Assembly: GCA_910575475.1 (NCBI GenBank)
Contig: CAJTGD010000038.1
Coordinates: forward strand, 1 to 53,620
Reading direction: 5' to 3'
Origin: Lachnospiraceae bacterium
Lineage (GTDB): Bacteria; Bacillota; Clostridia; Lachnospirales; Lachnospiraceae
DNA length: 53,620 nt
Translations under genes and position numbers: made by a program
Notes under the pieces: model-generated
What the model was told of the DNA's origin: nothing
Database searches by the model: none
The model's input: only the letters and a program-made list of their open reading frames with translations
In this document: positions 1 to 8,288 of the stretch, piece after piece
Numbering within the stretch: position 1 is the stretch's first letter
Layout: each line of letters opens with the position of its first letter

Positions 1-54
1 TGTGACCGGCATTCATTATCGTTTGTGCCGGAGCGCATACCAAAGAAAATCTAG

Positions 55-444
55 GAGGAAAGCCGGGCTGCGATCCGGCATAATCACAAATATGAATGTA
101 TTCTTGCTTTTGATACAGCTGCCGATTTTTTAGGTCTGACAAATGGCGGATACCGTTCTGCCGCTCAGATATTTGTTACGAAAAAGCAAAATATAGAAGG
201 CACAGAGCAGATAAAAATTGATTCTTTCGAACAGATTGAATGTCAGGAATATCATGGGCTTCTTTGCACTACTGTTAATCAGACAATCATTAATTTACTT
301 GAGCAAGATGGAGATGAGCAGGTCATTGCGGAAAGCCTGGCAAATTATTATGAAGAAAACGGGCAATCCTTCGAAGCTTTAGAAATACCAGAGCATCTAA
401 AGATTCGATTTAAAAAGTACAGCGAATGGAGATATTTAAAGTAA
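55..444 (+). pseudogene. AbiEi-like antitoxin / regulator, C-terminal remnant
   Basis: This open frame runs from an in-frame TAG at 52-54 to a TAA at 442-444. It has no ATG and no ribosome binding site, so only the C-terminal part of a gene is present. The translation contains AFDTAADFLGLTNGG, CTTVNQTIINLLEQDGD and a stretch ending ESLANYY. From memory of the family this resembles the C-terminal region of AbiEi-type (type IV toxin-antitoxin) antitoxin/regulator proteins. No cognate AbiEii toxin follows; the next gene points the other way. The TAG may be a real nonsense mutation, or the gene may have lost its front half. The family assignment is by eye only. Confidence 0.4.
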
Positions 445-482
445 AAATGAATTGCTTAAATCAGGAAATTTTATATTATTTT

Positions 483-527
483 GAGAAAGATCGTTTTCGC
501 ATTTTCACGGTATTAACGATCTTTCTC
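483..527. terminator. Hairpin between converging genes
   Basis: GAGAAAGATCGTT (483-495) is perfectly complementary to AACGATCTTTCTC (515-527), giving a 13-bp stem with a 19-nt loop. It lies between the rightward antitoxin remnant and the end of the leftward sugar kinase. Short T-rich tracts sit on both sides, so it could end transcription from either direction. Neither T run is strong. Confidence 0.6.
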
Positions 528-580
528 TTTGCTCAACTTTTGATCTGTTGGCAGCCAAATTATACTGCACCCATTCCTTA

Positions 581-1516
581 TCAGCCTCTTTCCATCATTT
601 CCTTTATCGAATCTGGATCGATTTTTCCCTCCATTGGGCCGAATGCCGCCGCATTGAGCGCCCCTGCTGCCGCTCCCATCTGTGCGGCTTCCTTCACACT
701 CTTTCCCTGGACAAGCCCCGCAAGAAATGCCCCGTCAAAGCAGTCCCCCGCTCCGGTCGCGTCTGCCTGTTCCACCTGATAAATGCCCACCTCTTCCACA
801 CTGCCTCGCTGATAGATCCGGCTTCCCTTTGATCCATTTTTCAGTACCAAAATCTCCATCCGCGGGTATGTAAAGCAGGTCTTTACCGCCTCCTCCACAT
901 TCTCCTTTCCGGTGATCAGCAACAGTTCCTCGACTCCCGGCAGAAAGATGCTGGTATGCTCCATCACCTCCCGGATCACCTCATGGATCGACGCATCCGT
1001 AAAAAGCTCCTTTCGGATATTCGGGTCAAAGGAGATTTTCGATCCCTCTCCGTCAAGCATACGCATGGCCTTCAGGATTTCCCGGGCAAATACCGGGCTT
1101 GACATCAGGGAGCATCCCATGATATGCATATACCTCACGCCTTCAAATTCTCCCTGCCCCGGAGCCTTCGCCTCTACAGCCGGTGTATTTCCCATATGGA
1201 AAATGAATTTCCGGGAACCGTCACTAAAATAAGTGACAAAAGCGCAGCCCGTAGCCCGCTCTTTACTTTCGATCACATGGCTGACATCCACACCGTCTTT
1301 TCTCAGTCGCTCCAAAATGCATTTTCCAAACTCATCCTTTCCCACACCGCCGATGATCGCCGTCCTGCAGCCGAGCCGTGCAGCAACGTCAATGCAGATG
1401 GCCGGTGCGCCGCTGGGATAGGGACCCCGAAATGTTCCGGCCTGGTCAAGCGGTACGTCCTCCTGCTCCCGCATGATCTCAACGAGCATCTCTCCCATAG
1501 TTAAAATCTCCGTCAT
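581..1516 (-). CDS. PfkB-family sugar kinase
   Basis: This is a 311-residue cytoplasmic kinase that should transfer phosphate from ATP to a sugar or sugar acid. The C-terminal PfkB signature DATGAGDCFDGAF is at about residues 252-264, with the catalytic Asp in GAGD. The N-terminal region GPYPSGAPAICIDVAARLG is the usual substrate-side segment, and length is normal for the family. It resembles fructokinase, 2-keto-3-deoxygluconate kinase and IolC-type members; the substrate cannot be read from sequence. The gene stands alone: no sugar transporter or aldolase lies next to it. It ends about 50 bp from a hairpin. Confidence 0.88.
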   Translation of the reverse strand: MTEILTMGEMLVEIMREQEDVPLDQAGTFRGPYPSGAPAICIDVAARLGCRTAIIGGVGKDEFGKCILERLRKDGVDVSHVIESKERATGCAFVTYFSDGSRKFIFHMGNTPAVEAKAPGQGEFEGVRYMHIMGCSLMSSPVFAREILKAMRMLDGEGSKISFDPNIRKELFTDASIHEVIREVMEHTSIFLPGVEELLLITGKENVEEAVKTCFTYPRMEILVLKNGSKGSRIYQRGSVEEVGIYQVEQADATGAGDCFDGAFLAGLVQGKSVKEAAQMGAAAGALNAAAFGPMEGKIDPDSIKEMMERG

Positions 1517-1550
1517 ATACTTCCCTTCTTTCCTCTAAGTGCAACCTTGA

Positions 1551-1937
1551 TCACATGGTTTTTCCGCTTTTCAAATCATTTACCTCTCCAACCTCGATCA
1601 CATGCCCGTCCGGATCATAAATCCTGACCACCCGCTTTCCCCATTCATATTCTGTAAGCGGGGTCAGATAACGGACCGGCTTCGGATAATGCTCCAGCTT
1701 TTCCAGAAAATGATCCAGATTATTTTCTTCAAAGTACAGTTCCGCATCGCCGTCCCCCCGGACAGATCGTTTTCCGATCAGGTTGTCCCAGATCTTCCTC
1801 TCCTGGAGGACCAGCCCCTCCGTCAGGATTACATTGCCTTCAAAACGCACCGCAGTATCCAGACCGAAAAGATTGTGGTAGAATTCTATAGACCGGTCAA
1901 TATCATCCACAACAAGTAAAATATTTTTCAATTTCAT
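1551..1937 (-). CDS. VOC-family (glyoxalase/dioxygenase-like) protein
   Basis: This is a 128-residue single-domain protein of the vicinal oxygen chelate fold. It begins MKLKNILLVVDDIDRSIEFY, the typical first beta-alpha unit, and ends with RIYDPDGHVIEVGE, which carries the usual C-terminal metal-ligand Glu. I chose the ATG at 1937 because a purine-rich AGGGGGAAGC lies just upstream; the frame stays open further upstream but without a good site. Members include glyoxalases, dioxygenases and antibiotic-binding proteins. Substrate is unknown. Confidence 0.8.
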   Translation of the reverse strand: MKLKNILLVVDDIDRSIEFYHNLFGLDTAVRFEGNVILTEGLVLQERKIWDNLIGKRSVRGDGDAELYFEENNLDHFLEKLEHYPKPVRYLTPLTEYEWGKRVVRIYDPDGHVIEVGEVNDLKSGKTM

Positions 1938-1999
1938 CACGCTTCCCCCTAACTTTATGCAGCTAATCCGTACAGTAAAGCACATGCTCAGTACAGTTT

Positions 2000-2347
2000 C
2001 TAAGCCTTCTTACACTTTTTTGCTGTCAGGTCATAGCTGTTTCCGATCATGATCCGGATCTCTTTATCCGGAATGCTTCCATCCAGAATGATCGAGTTCC
2101 AATAGGTCTTGTTCAGATGGTATGCCGGAATGACCGACTCAAACGCGTTCCGCCAGAATGAGGTCCATTCCGGGTCGCATTTTACATTGACCCATATATG
2201 CCCGTCCTTTTCGAAGATCCAGGCAAATACTTTTTTATTTTCCTGATGCCGCATCACACACCAGTTGGGATCATGAAACGGATAATCCTCATATGCTCCC
2301 GGATATTTTAAACACAGATCTATGATCTCCTGCCTCTCTGTCAGCAT
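2000..2347 (-). CDS. YjbR/MmcQ-family protein
   Basis: This small 115-residue protein has the YjbR/MmcQ pattern: an N-terminal helix followed by YPFHDPNWCVMRH, KVFAWIF, IWVNVKCDPE and a C-terminal HLNKTYWNSIILDG. The fold is related to CyaY-like domains and is often annotated as DNA-binding, but the function is not established. Its ATG overlaps the last 7 nt of the upstream ABC transporter gene, so the two are translationally linked. The ribosome binding site GGGAGG lies inside the transporter gene. Confidence 0.8.
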   Translation of the reverse strand: MLTERQEIIDLCLKYPGAYEDYPFHDPNWCVMRHQENKKVFAWIFEKDGHIWVNVKCDPEWTSFWRNAFESVIPAYHLNKTYWNSIILDGSIPDKEIRIMIGNSYDLTAKKCKKA

Positions 2348-4188
2348 CCTTCCCGACCTCCCTCCGCAAACACCTTCATGGACGCCTCTTCCTCAAACTG
2401 CCTGGAATACAGCTCATAATAATACCCTCTTTCCTCCAGCAGCTCCCGGTGCGTCCCCCGCTCGATGATCTTCCCATCCTTCACCACAAGGATCAGGTCC
2501 GCCTGCCGGATCGTTGACAATCTGTGCGCAATGATAAACGACGTGTGCCCTTTCAGAAGCTTTCCGGTGGCCTGCTGGATGAGCTGCTCGGTCTGGGTGT
2601 CAATGGAGGATGTCGCCTCATCCAGCACGAAGATGGCCGGATCCGCAAGGATTGCCCTTGCGAAAGATATGAGCTGCTTTTCCCCGGTGGAAAGCTTCCC
2701 GCCGCCCTCTCCCACATCGCTTTCATAGCCTTTTTCCAGCTTCATCACAACCTGGTCTGCCGACACGCTTCTGGCTGCCTCCTCAATCTCCGCGTCCGTA
2801 GCCGAAAGCCTGCCGTACCGGATATTTTCCCGGACGGTTCCGGAGAACAGATGGGGATTCTGCAGCACATATCCGATCTGGCTGTGGAGCCAGAGCTGGG
2901 AACGCTCCCGATAATCTACCCCGTCGATTAGGATCCGCCCTGAGGTCGGCTCAAAAAAACGCCCCATCAGATTGACCAGCGTGGATTTCCCCGCGCCCGT
3001 CTCTCCTACAATCGCCACATTCATCCCGGCGGGCACATGAAGGTTGAAGCGCTCCAGCACATATTCCTTTCCATCCGGATACATAAAGGAGACATCCTCG
3101 AACACAATATCGCCTTTGATCCGTTCCCAGTTCTCCTGCTTCGGTGAAAATGCGTCTCCATATTTTTGGATCACATCCGCCCGGTCTACTACATTCGGCT
3201 TCTGCTCCAGCAGATCCGTCACCCGCTCAATATTCGCCTGACAGGAGATCAGATCCGCCAAAAGCCTTGCCAGCTGCTGGATCGGCTCAAAAATAATGAC
3301 TGCATAGGAAATAAATACGGACAGCGTTCCCAGCCGCATGATCTCTTCCTGTACCATTACGCCGCCCCGCGCCAAGACCACTGCCGCCGCCACGGAGCTG
3401 AACAGCAGGATTGCCGGAATATAAACTGCGTTCAGCTTCGCGGATCGCCCCGCTGCCCGCTGCATTTCCAGCGTATGCTGAAAAAACGCGTCCTCATTTT
3501 CCTTTTCAATCCCCATGCTTTTTGACGTCCTGACTCCGGTGATCCCTTCATTGTACGCACTGGTGATCTGGGCGTTGATCTTCCTCACCTTCCGGTTCCA
3601 ATGCAGGATCTTATTCTGGAAATACACCGTCAGAACCGCGATACACGGCACGATAAGCAGGATCACCACAGCCAGCCGGACGTTCAGCAGGAACATGATC
3701 GTAAACACGCTGACCACATAGAGCAGCGCCCAGAACATATCCACCAGCCCCCATGCAACGATAGAGGCGATCCGCAGCGTATCGCTCATGACGCGGGCAT
3801 GGATATAGCCTACCGGCGTTGTATTGTAATAGGAAAAGGATAAGGTCTGCAGGTGCTCAAACTGTGCCCATTTCAGATCCCTTCCCAGATTCATCTCAAT
3901 GATGATCGCCGCATGGACTGAGATATAGACCGCGATCGTCTGCAGTACGATCACCAGACCGTAAAGCAGCGCAAAATGCCCCAATCCGTCCAGGCTGCCG
4001 GGCGTAATGAAGCGGTCGATGGCATAGCTCTGGAAGAGCGGCACGACCACATCTACGCCGGCCAGGAAAATATTCAGTATAAAGGAGATTGCAAAATACT
4101 TTTTATATGGGCGGAAAAATGGAAGCATCTTCATCCATGTCCGAAAGCTGAATGGTTTTTGATACTCCTGCTCTTCATATGCCGCCAT
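2341..4188 (-). CDS. ABC exporter half-transporter, partner with altered signature motif
   Basis: This is a 615-residue fused permease-ATPase. Six membrane helices fill about residues 30-320 and the nucleotide-binding domain follows. Walker A GETGAGKST is near residue 395, the signature reads LSTGEKQ near 499 instead of LSGGQ, and Walker B FVLDEATSS has the catalytic Glu near 524. It should pair with the product of the overlapping upstream gene to form a heterodimeric membrane exporter for lipids, peptides or drugs. I chose the ATG at 4188, preceded by GGGAGGAGG, over an ATG 26 codons upstream. The start overlaps the upstream gene by 14 nt. Confidence 0.9.
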   Translation of the reverse strand: MAAYEEQEYQKPFSFRTWMKMLPFFRPYKKYFAISFILNIFLAGVDVVVPLFQSYAIDRFITPGSLDGLGHFALLYGLVIVLQTIAVYISVHAAIIIEMNLGRDLKWAQFEHLQTLSFSYYNTTPVGYIHARVMSDTLRIASIVAWGLVDMFWALLYVVSVFTIMFLLNVRLAVVILLIVPCIAVLTVYFQNKILHWNRKVRKINAQITSAYNEGITGVRTSKSMGIEKENEDAFFQHTLEMQRAAGRSAKLNAVYIPAILLFSSVAAAVVLARGGVMVQEEIMRLGTLSVFISYAVIIFEPIQQLARLLADLISCQANIERVTDLLEQKPNVVDRADVIQKYGDAFSPKQENWERIKGDIVFEDVSFMYPDGKEYVLERFNLHVPAGMNVAIVGETGAGKSTLVNLMGRFFEPTSGRILIDGVDYRERSQLWLHSQIGYVLQNPHLFSGTVRENIRYGRLSATDAEIEEAARSVSADQVVMKLEKGYESDVGEGGGKLSTGEKQLISFARAILADPAIFVLDEATSSIDTQTEQLIQQATGKLLKGHTSFIIAHRLSTIRQADLILVVKDGKIIERGTHRELLEERGYYYELYSRQFEEEASMKVFAEGGREGC

Positions 4189-6085
4189 CTTCCGCACCTC
4201 CTCCCAGCCATTGCGGATGGTTCTTTTCCTCTGACCCATGCCGCCTGTGCAAAGCTGTATCTGCATCCGTCTCCGCTCTCATCTGCTCCCGGTCGTCCTG
4301 GCTCATCTGGATCTCGTAGATCCTGCGGTAGATCCCCTGCTTTCCGATCAGCTCATAATGCGTTCCCATTTCTTCCGCCCGTCCCTGGTTCAGCACCAGG
4401 ATCTGATCCGCCCCCATGAGAGTTGTGATCCGGTGGGAGATCAGGATGACCGTTGCCTGTTCCATCTCGTCGCTGAGAGCTTTTCGGATCAGAGAATCCG
4501 TCTCCGAGTCCACTGCCGAAAGCGAATCGTCAAACACCAGGATCGGCGCCTTCTCAAGCAGCATCCTGGCAATCGCCACACGCTGCCTCTGCCCTCCGGA
4601 AAGCGTCACTCCCCGCTCCCCGACCAGGGTATCATAGCCGTCTGGAAAGCTCATGATCGACTCGTCCACACAGGCGATCTTCGCCGCACGGCGGATTTCC
4701 TCCATGGAAGCATCCGGCGCGCAGGCCGCAATATTTTCCCGGATTGTCCTGGAATACAGGAAAGGCTCCTGCAATACCATCCCCACATACTTCCGAAGCT
4801 GTTCCAGCGGGATCTCCCTGATGTCCTTTCCGCCGATGCAGATCCTGCCCTGCCCGTCCTCCAGCTCATAAAGACGGGTTAAAAGCTGCACGATGGTAGA
4901 CTTTCCGCTTCCGGTCCCTCCAAGGATCCCGAAGGTATGCCCCTGCGGAATGGAAAAATGCACATCCGACAAGACTTCCTTCCCGGATTCATACGCAAAA
5001 TTCACATGCTCAAACCGAATATCAAAGGCATTTTCTGATTCCTGTGCCTGCACACAGGCATTTCTATCTTCTTCCTTTCTGCCTGAACATGTATACGCCT
5101 CTTCTTCCGCCCGTATGATATAATCCACACGCTCAAATGATACGCCGGCCTTGCTCATATCTGAGAGGATCCTCCCAAGCCCACGGATCGGCCACACCAG
5201 CGTCGTATTATAGGATGCAAAGGCGATGAACTCTCCTACGGAAATCGTTCCGTGTACCGCCTCGATGGTTCCAAGGACGATCACCGCGACCACCTGGAAG
5301 CCCGTGATCAGATCTCCCACGCCCCAGTACAGGCCGGATAATGTCCCCAGCCGGATCCAGAGTTTCGCAAAAATATCATTCTTTTCACGGAAACGGTCCA
5401 TCTCGAACTTTTCCCTGCCAAAGGCACGGACCACCCGCACACCAGTCGCATTTTCCTGGACCACCGTTGACAGTTCCCCCTCCGCCTCGTCCGCATCCAC
5501 AAATCGTCTGGCGATCAGGCGGTAAAACACAGCGGAGTACAATACCACCACAGGCACAAAGGCCAGAACCACCAGCGATAATTTCACATTCATGTACAGC
5601 ATCATGACAAAAGAGGTCACCACCAGGAACACGGTACGGAACACCTCCAAAAGCTGAGTGACCACAAAGTTGCGGATGACCTCTACATCCGAAGTACACC
5701 GCTGGATGATATCACCGGTCTGGTTCTGGTCATGCCACTCCATCGGCAGCTTCTGCACATGGACAAACAGGGCGTCTCTTATATTTTTTGCAAAATTCTC
5801 CCCTGCCATGGCTGTATTGGACCGGCAAATGTACTGCGAGATCCCGGATAACACCGCCACTGCGATGAGCAAAAGCGACAGGATCCAGAGATGATCGGCC
5901 AGGTATCCATATTGATCGCTGCCCAGAACCGAGTCGATGCTGAACCGGAAGATCTGGGGTGTCAGCGCATTTAAAACCGTAGTCGCCAGAGACGCGGCAA
6001 CCGCGGCAGCAAAGTACCCCTTCGATCCGTCAAAAAAACGGCGAACCAGATTTCGTTTTCTGTATTTTGAGTCTATGTATTCCAC
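4175..6085 (-). CDS. ABC exporter half-transporter with degenerate Walker B
   Basis: This is the first gene of an exporter pair, about 636 residues, with an N-terminal six-helix membrane domain and a C-terminal ATPase. Walker A GGTGSGKST is near residue 389 and the signature LSGGQRQRVAIARM is canonical. Walker B reads ILVFDDSLSAVD, with Asp where the catalytic Glu should be. That is the known mark of the non-hydrolysing site in heterodimeric exporters such as TM287/288 and BmrCD. I prefer the GTG at 6085, preceded by GAGGGG, over the ATG at 6124, which has no ribosome binding site. The C-terminus has a short charged tail. Substrate is unknown. Confidence 0.88.
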   Translation of the reverse strand: MEYIDSKYRKRNLVRRFFDGSKGYFAAAVAASLATTVLNALTPQIFRFSIDSVLGSDQYGYLADHLWILSLLLIAVAVLSGISQYICRSNTAMAGENFAKNIRDALFVHVQKLPMEWHDQNQTGDIIQRCTSDVEVIRNFVVTQLLEVFRTVFLVVTSFVMMLYMNVKLSLVVLAFVPVVVLYSAVFYRLIARRFVDADEAEGELSTVVQENATGVRVVRAFGREKFEMDRFREKNDIFAKLWIRLGTLSGLYWGVGDLITGFQVVAVIVLGTIEAVHGTISVGEFIAFASYNTTLVWPIRGLGRILSDMSKAGVSFERVDYIIRAEEEAYTCSGRKEEDRNACVQAQESENAFDIRFEHVNFAYESGKEVLSDVHFSIPQGHTFGILGGTGSGKSTIVQLLTRLYELEDGQGRICIGGKDIREIPLEQLRKYVGMVLQEPFLYSRTIRENIAACAPDASMEEIRRAAKIACVDESIMSFPDGYDTLVGERGVTLSGGQRQRVAIARMLLEKAPILVFDDSLSAVDSETDSLIRKALSDEMEQATVILISHRITTLMGADQILVLNQGRAEEMGTHYELIGKQGIYRRIYEIQMSQDDREQMRAETDADTALHRRHGSEEKNHPQWLGGGAEDGGI

Positions 6086-6131
6086 GAGATTGCCCCTCTT
6101 CTGCTTCTGATTTGTTAAAAACATTTATGTT

Positions 6132-6173
6132 GAAAAAGTAAGGCATATCAGATAAAGCTCCTGATATGCCTTA
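6132..6173 (-). terminator. Intrinsic terminator ahead of the ABC operon
   Basis: TAAGGCATATCAG (6139-6151) pairs perfectly with CTGATATGCCTTA (6161-6173) around a 9-nt loop. On the minus strand the stem is followed by CTTTTT. It sits directly after the broken toxin gene and about 50 nt before the preferred start of the ABC exporter. It either ends the upstream transcript or works as an attenuator of the exporter operon. Confidence 0.75.
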
Positions 6174-6176
6174 TTT

Positions 6177-6482
6177 TTATTTATAATATTTTCTCAGTAA
6201 TTCCAGCACTTCACTTTGCTTCAAATTTGTGACTTCTTTTTTAGCGTATACGGCTAACATATAAATCTATTCATCGTTTTTAATTGCATAATATATCATC
6301 CTGAAACCGTTTTTAGGACTTCTGTTTGCATCAATATTAGCAACCATTACTTTAAATACATCCCGCCAAGAAGACTGAGCTGAATGGCTGTTACGAACCT
6401 TTTTCATCTCCTGCAGCTCCTGCAGGGAAGCTTCCAATTCGGATAGGAAAATCTTTTCGTTATACTCTACTGTCTCTGCCAT
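6177..6482 (-). pseudogene. RelE/ParE-like toxin, interrupted by a stop codon
   Basis: The ATG at 6482 has a clear AAGGAGG site, and 71 codons follow to a TAG at 6267. The same frame then continues without interruption for about 30 codons to a TAA at 6177. Read through, the C-terminal part runs VANIDANRS, GFRMIYYAIKNDE, stop, IYMLAVYAKKEVTNLK. That is the order of strands at the end of RelE/HigB-type toxins, whose active-site region lies around and after the stop. The N-terminal 45 residues look less like a toxin and may derive from a fused or deleted antitoxin gene. The family call is by eye. The product is probably inactive. Confidence 0.55.
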
Positions 6483-6582
6483 ACTATCAACCTCCTTATC
6501 TTCTTCCTCTGTTTTATTAACCATAGTATACCACTCCCGTCAATCAAAATCAATAACCAGCAGGGGGTTAAATTGTAACATA

Positions 6583-6768
6583 TTATTCCATCAGGTCGAT
6601 CACTGACACCGGGCAGCTGTCCCTTGCCTCTTCCGCCGCTTCTTTTGTCTCTTCCGTAACATCCGCATAAGCTTCCGCCACATCTTCCTCATTAAACCGA
6701 AATACCTCCGGGCAGGTGGAAACGCATGCTCCGCAAGAAATACACCCTTCATTTACCTTTGCTTTCAT
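6583..6768 (-). CDS. Small [4Fe-4S] ferredoxin
   Basis: This is a 61-residue acidic electron carrier. Cysteines 9, 12 and 15 (CISCGAC) plus Cys52 before Pro fit the ligands of one [4Fe-4S] cluster, as in single-cluster clostridial and Thermotoga-type ferredoxins. Cys19 is present, but there is no second free Cys to pair with it as in disulfide-containing relatives. The ribosome binding site is AGGAGG, 7 nt before the ATG. It is monocistronic and has no redox partner gene nearby. Confidence 0.9.
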   Translation of the reverse strand: MKAKVNEGCISCGACVSTCPEVFRFNEEDVAEAYADVTEETKEAAEEARDSCPVSVIDLME

Positions 6769-6793
6769 AAATCTTCCTCCTGGGACTTTTTTC

Positions 6794-6845
6794 AGCTGTG
6801 CGGCTGGATGCTCCAGAGATCATCCAACCGCACAGCTATTTTTTT
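6794..6845 (+). terminator. Strong hairpin with T run on the plus strand
   Basis: A 17-bp stem (6794-6810 with 6821-6837, one mismatch) is followed on the plus strand by ATTTTTTT. It has the form of an intrinsic terminator for rightward transcription. All annotated genes on both sides are leftward, and on the minus strand the stem is followed by A residues. It may block antisense transcription, or it may act as a leader hairpin just before the ferredoxin gene. Confidence 0.55.
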
Positions 6846-6895
6846 CATAGGCTGTTTTGCACGGCCTTTTCTTAGTATTCCCGGAAAATTTATGC

Positions 6896-8284
6896 TTATG
6901 CACGCTCTTTCTTCATACAGCAGTGCTTATACTTTTTCCCGCTCCCGCAGGGACAGGGATCATTTCTCCCGATCTTTTTCCCGCTTCTCACGAAGGGCTT
7001 CTCACCGTCATTCTGATGGATCACAGTTCCCATGGCTTTCTTCTTTTCATCCGGATATTTTTCAAAATATTTCCCACCGCTCACGTATTTCGCAAGGCGG
7101 GTATATTGTTTCAGCAGGCTGCTTTTCAGATATCCCAGGTTCTTTCCATTTTGAAGCTGTTCCGCGAATTCCCGGATCTTTTTGTAATACAGTGGATATT
7201 CCTCTTTCAAAATCTCCAGCTGCGGCAGCACCTCCTGCCGTTCCTCGATCATACATAATTTCAGATCCAGCAGCGCGTATGAGCGGATATCCATCGGCTC
7301 ATCATCCATCTGAAAGAATACCTGCATTCCATGCTGCACGGTTTCTGTCAGACGCTCATCTGCCCAGATGCGGTGATCCATATATTGCTCCTGCGCTATG
7401 GCAAACATAGCCTGATCCTTTTCTGACACGCATACCTTTTCTACTGCCGAAAAAAAATCCCGGATCAGCTCATGGGAGGACCCGCACAGCTCCAGATTCA
7501 TGCTTATGACCGTGCAGAATCCCAGCACAGTTTTCAGATGATCCGGTATATAAATGGAATACTGACGGATAAACTGGCTGCATTCCGGCAGCATGCCGCT
7601 GAAATCCGCTCCCTTTCTGCAGGACATCATCAATATTCCGCAATATGCGCTCAGCACATCCTCGATCTCTTCCCTTTTCCAGCGTCGATCCTTTCTGGCC
7701 AGCTCTGTCAGCACCTGGATCCCACGGTCATATTGCTCGTAATTATCACAGGATGCGGAAAAATCCAGTAAGAACCCGTTGTCCCGGCAGCCCAGTTCAT
7801 AAGCCTTTTCATAAGCCATATAGGCCTTCCGGGTATAGCTCCGCTCATCATAGGAAATGGCAAGCTCTCTCCAAAACCATTTGTTTTCCGGCTCCCGTTT
7901 TACAAGCTCTTCGCAGCTTTTCACAGACTTTCCGGAATTGCCCGCGCAGCGCTGGGCAAGCGCCAGATGATATAAAAACTGGATTTCCTCCGGGAACCGC
8001 TTCCATGCTTCCTCGCAGACATCCCGCGCTCTGTGCGGATCCCGCGCGTTCCGGTATTTCCAATACAAGTCCAGAAATTTTTCCGCCAGTGGATCCGAGG
8101 GTCTGGGAAACATGGGTCCCTGGCCTTCCGTCTGTCCCTTCAAGCGCTCATACGCTTCCCGGATCTCCCGGAATTTTTCCGGCGATTCCTCCGGAGAATA
8201 TTTTCTGACCAGGGAAAAATACGCTTTTTTTATTTCCTTCTGGGATGCTCCCTGTTCCAATCCCAGTGTCCTGTAATCATCCAT
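6896..8284 (-). CDS. J-domain-like / helical-repeat / SEC-C protein
   Basis: This protein has 462 residues in three parts. Residues 1-50 resemble a J domain (YRTLGLEQGASQKEIKKAY), but the Hsp70-stimulating HPD is replaced by SPE in RKYSPEE. Residues 60-400 are helical and TPR-like, with repeated W, Y and A-rich helices. The C-terminus is a SEC-C zinc motif, RNDPCPCGSGKKYKHCC, as found at the end of SecA. The start at 8284 lies 5 nt after the stop of the Hsp70 gene; the longer frame upstream is only read-through. Linkage suggests a co-chaperone for the adjacent Hsp70 paralogue, but the missing HPD argues against classical ATPase stimulation. Confidence 0.75.
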   Translation of the reverse strand: MDDYRTLGLEQGASQKEIKKAYFSLVRKYSPEESPEKFREIREAYERLKGQTEGQGPMFPRPSDPLAEKFLDLYWKYRNARDPHRARDVCEEAWKRFPEEIQFLYHLALAQRCAGNSGKSVKSCEELVKREPENKWFWRELAISYDERSYTRKAYMAYEKAYELGCRDNGFLLDFSASCDNYEQYDRGIQVLTELARKDRRWKREEIEDVLSAYCGILMMSCRKGADFSGMLPECSQFIRQYSIYIPDHLKTVLGFCTVISMNLELCGSSHELIRDFFSAVEKVCVSEKDQAMFAIAQEQYMDHRIWADERLTETVQHGMQVFFQMDDEPMDIRSYALLDLKLCMIEERQEVLPQLEILKEEYPLYYKKIREFAEQLQNGKNLGYLKSSLLKQYTRLAKYVSGGKYFEKYPDEKKKAMGTVIHQNDGEKPFVRSGKKIGRNDPCPCGSGKKYKHCCMKKERA

Positions 8285-8288
8285 TTCC

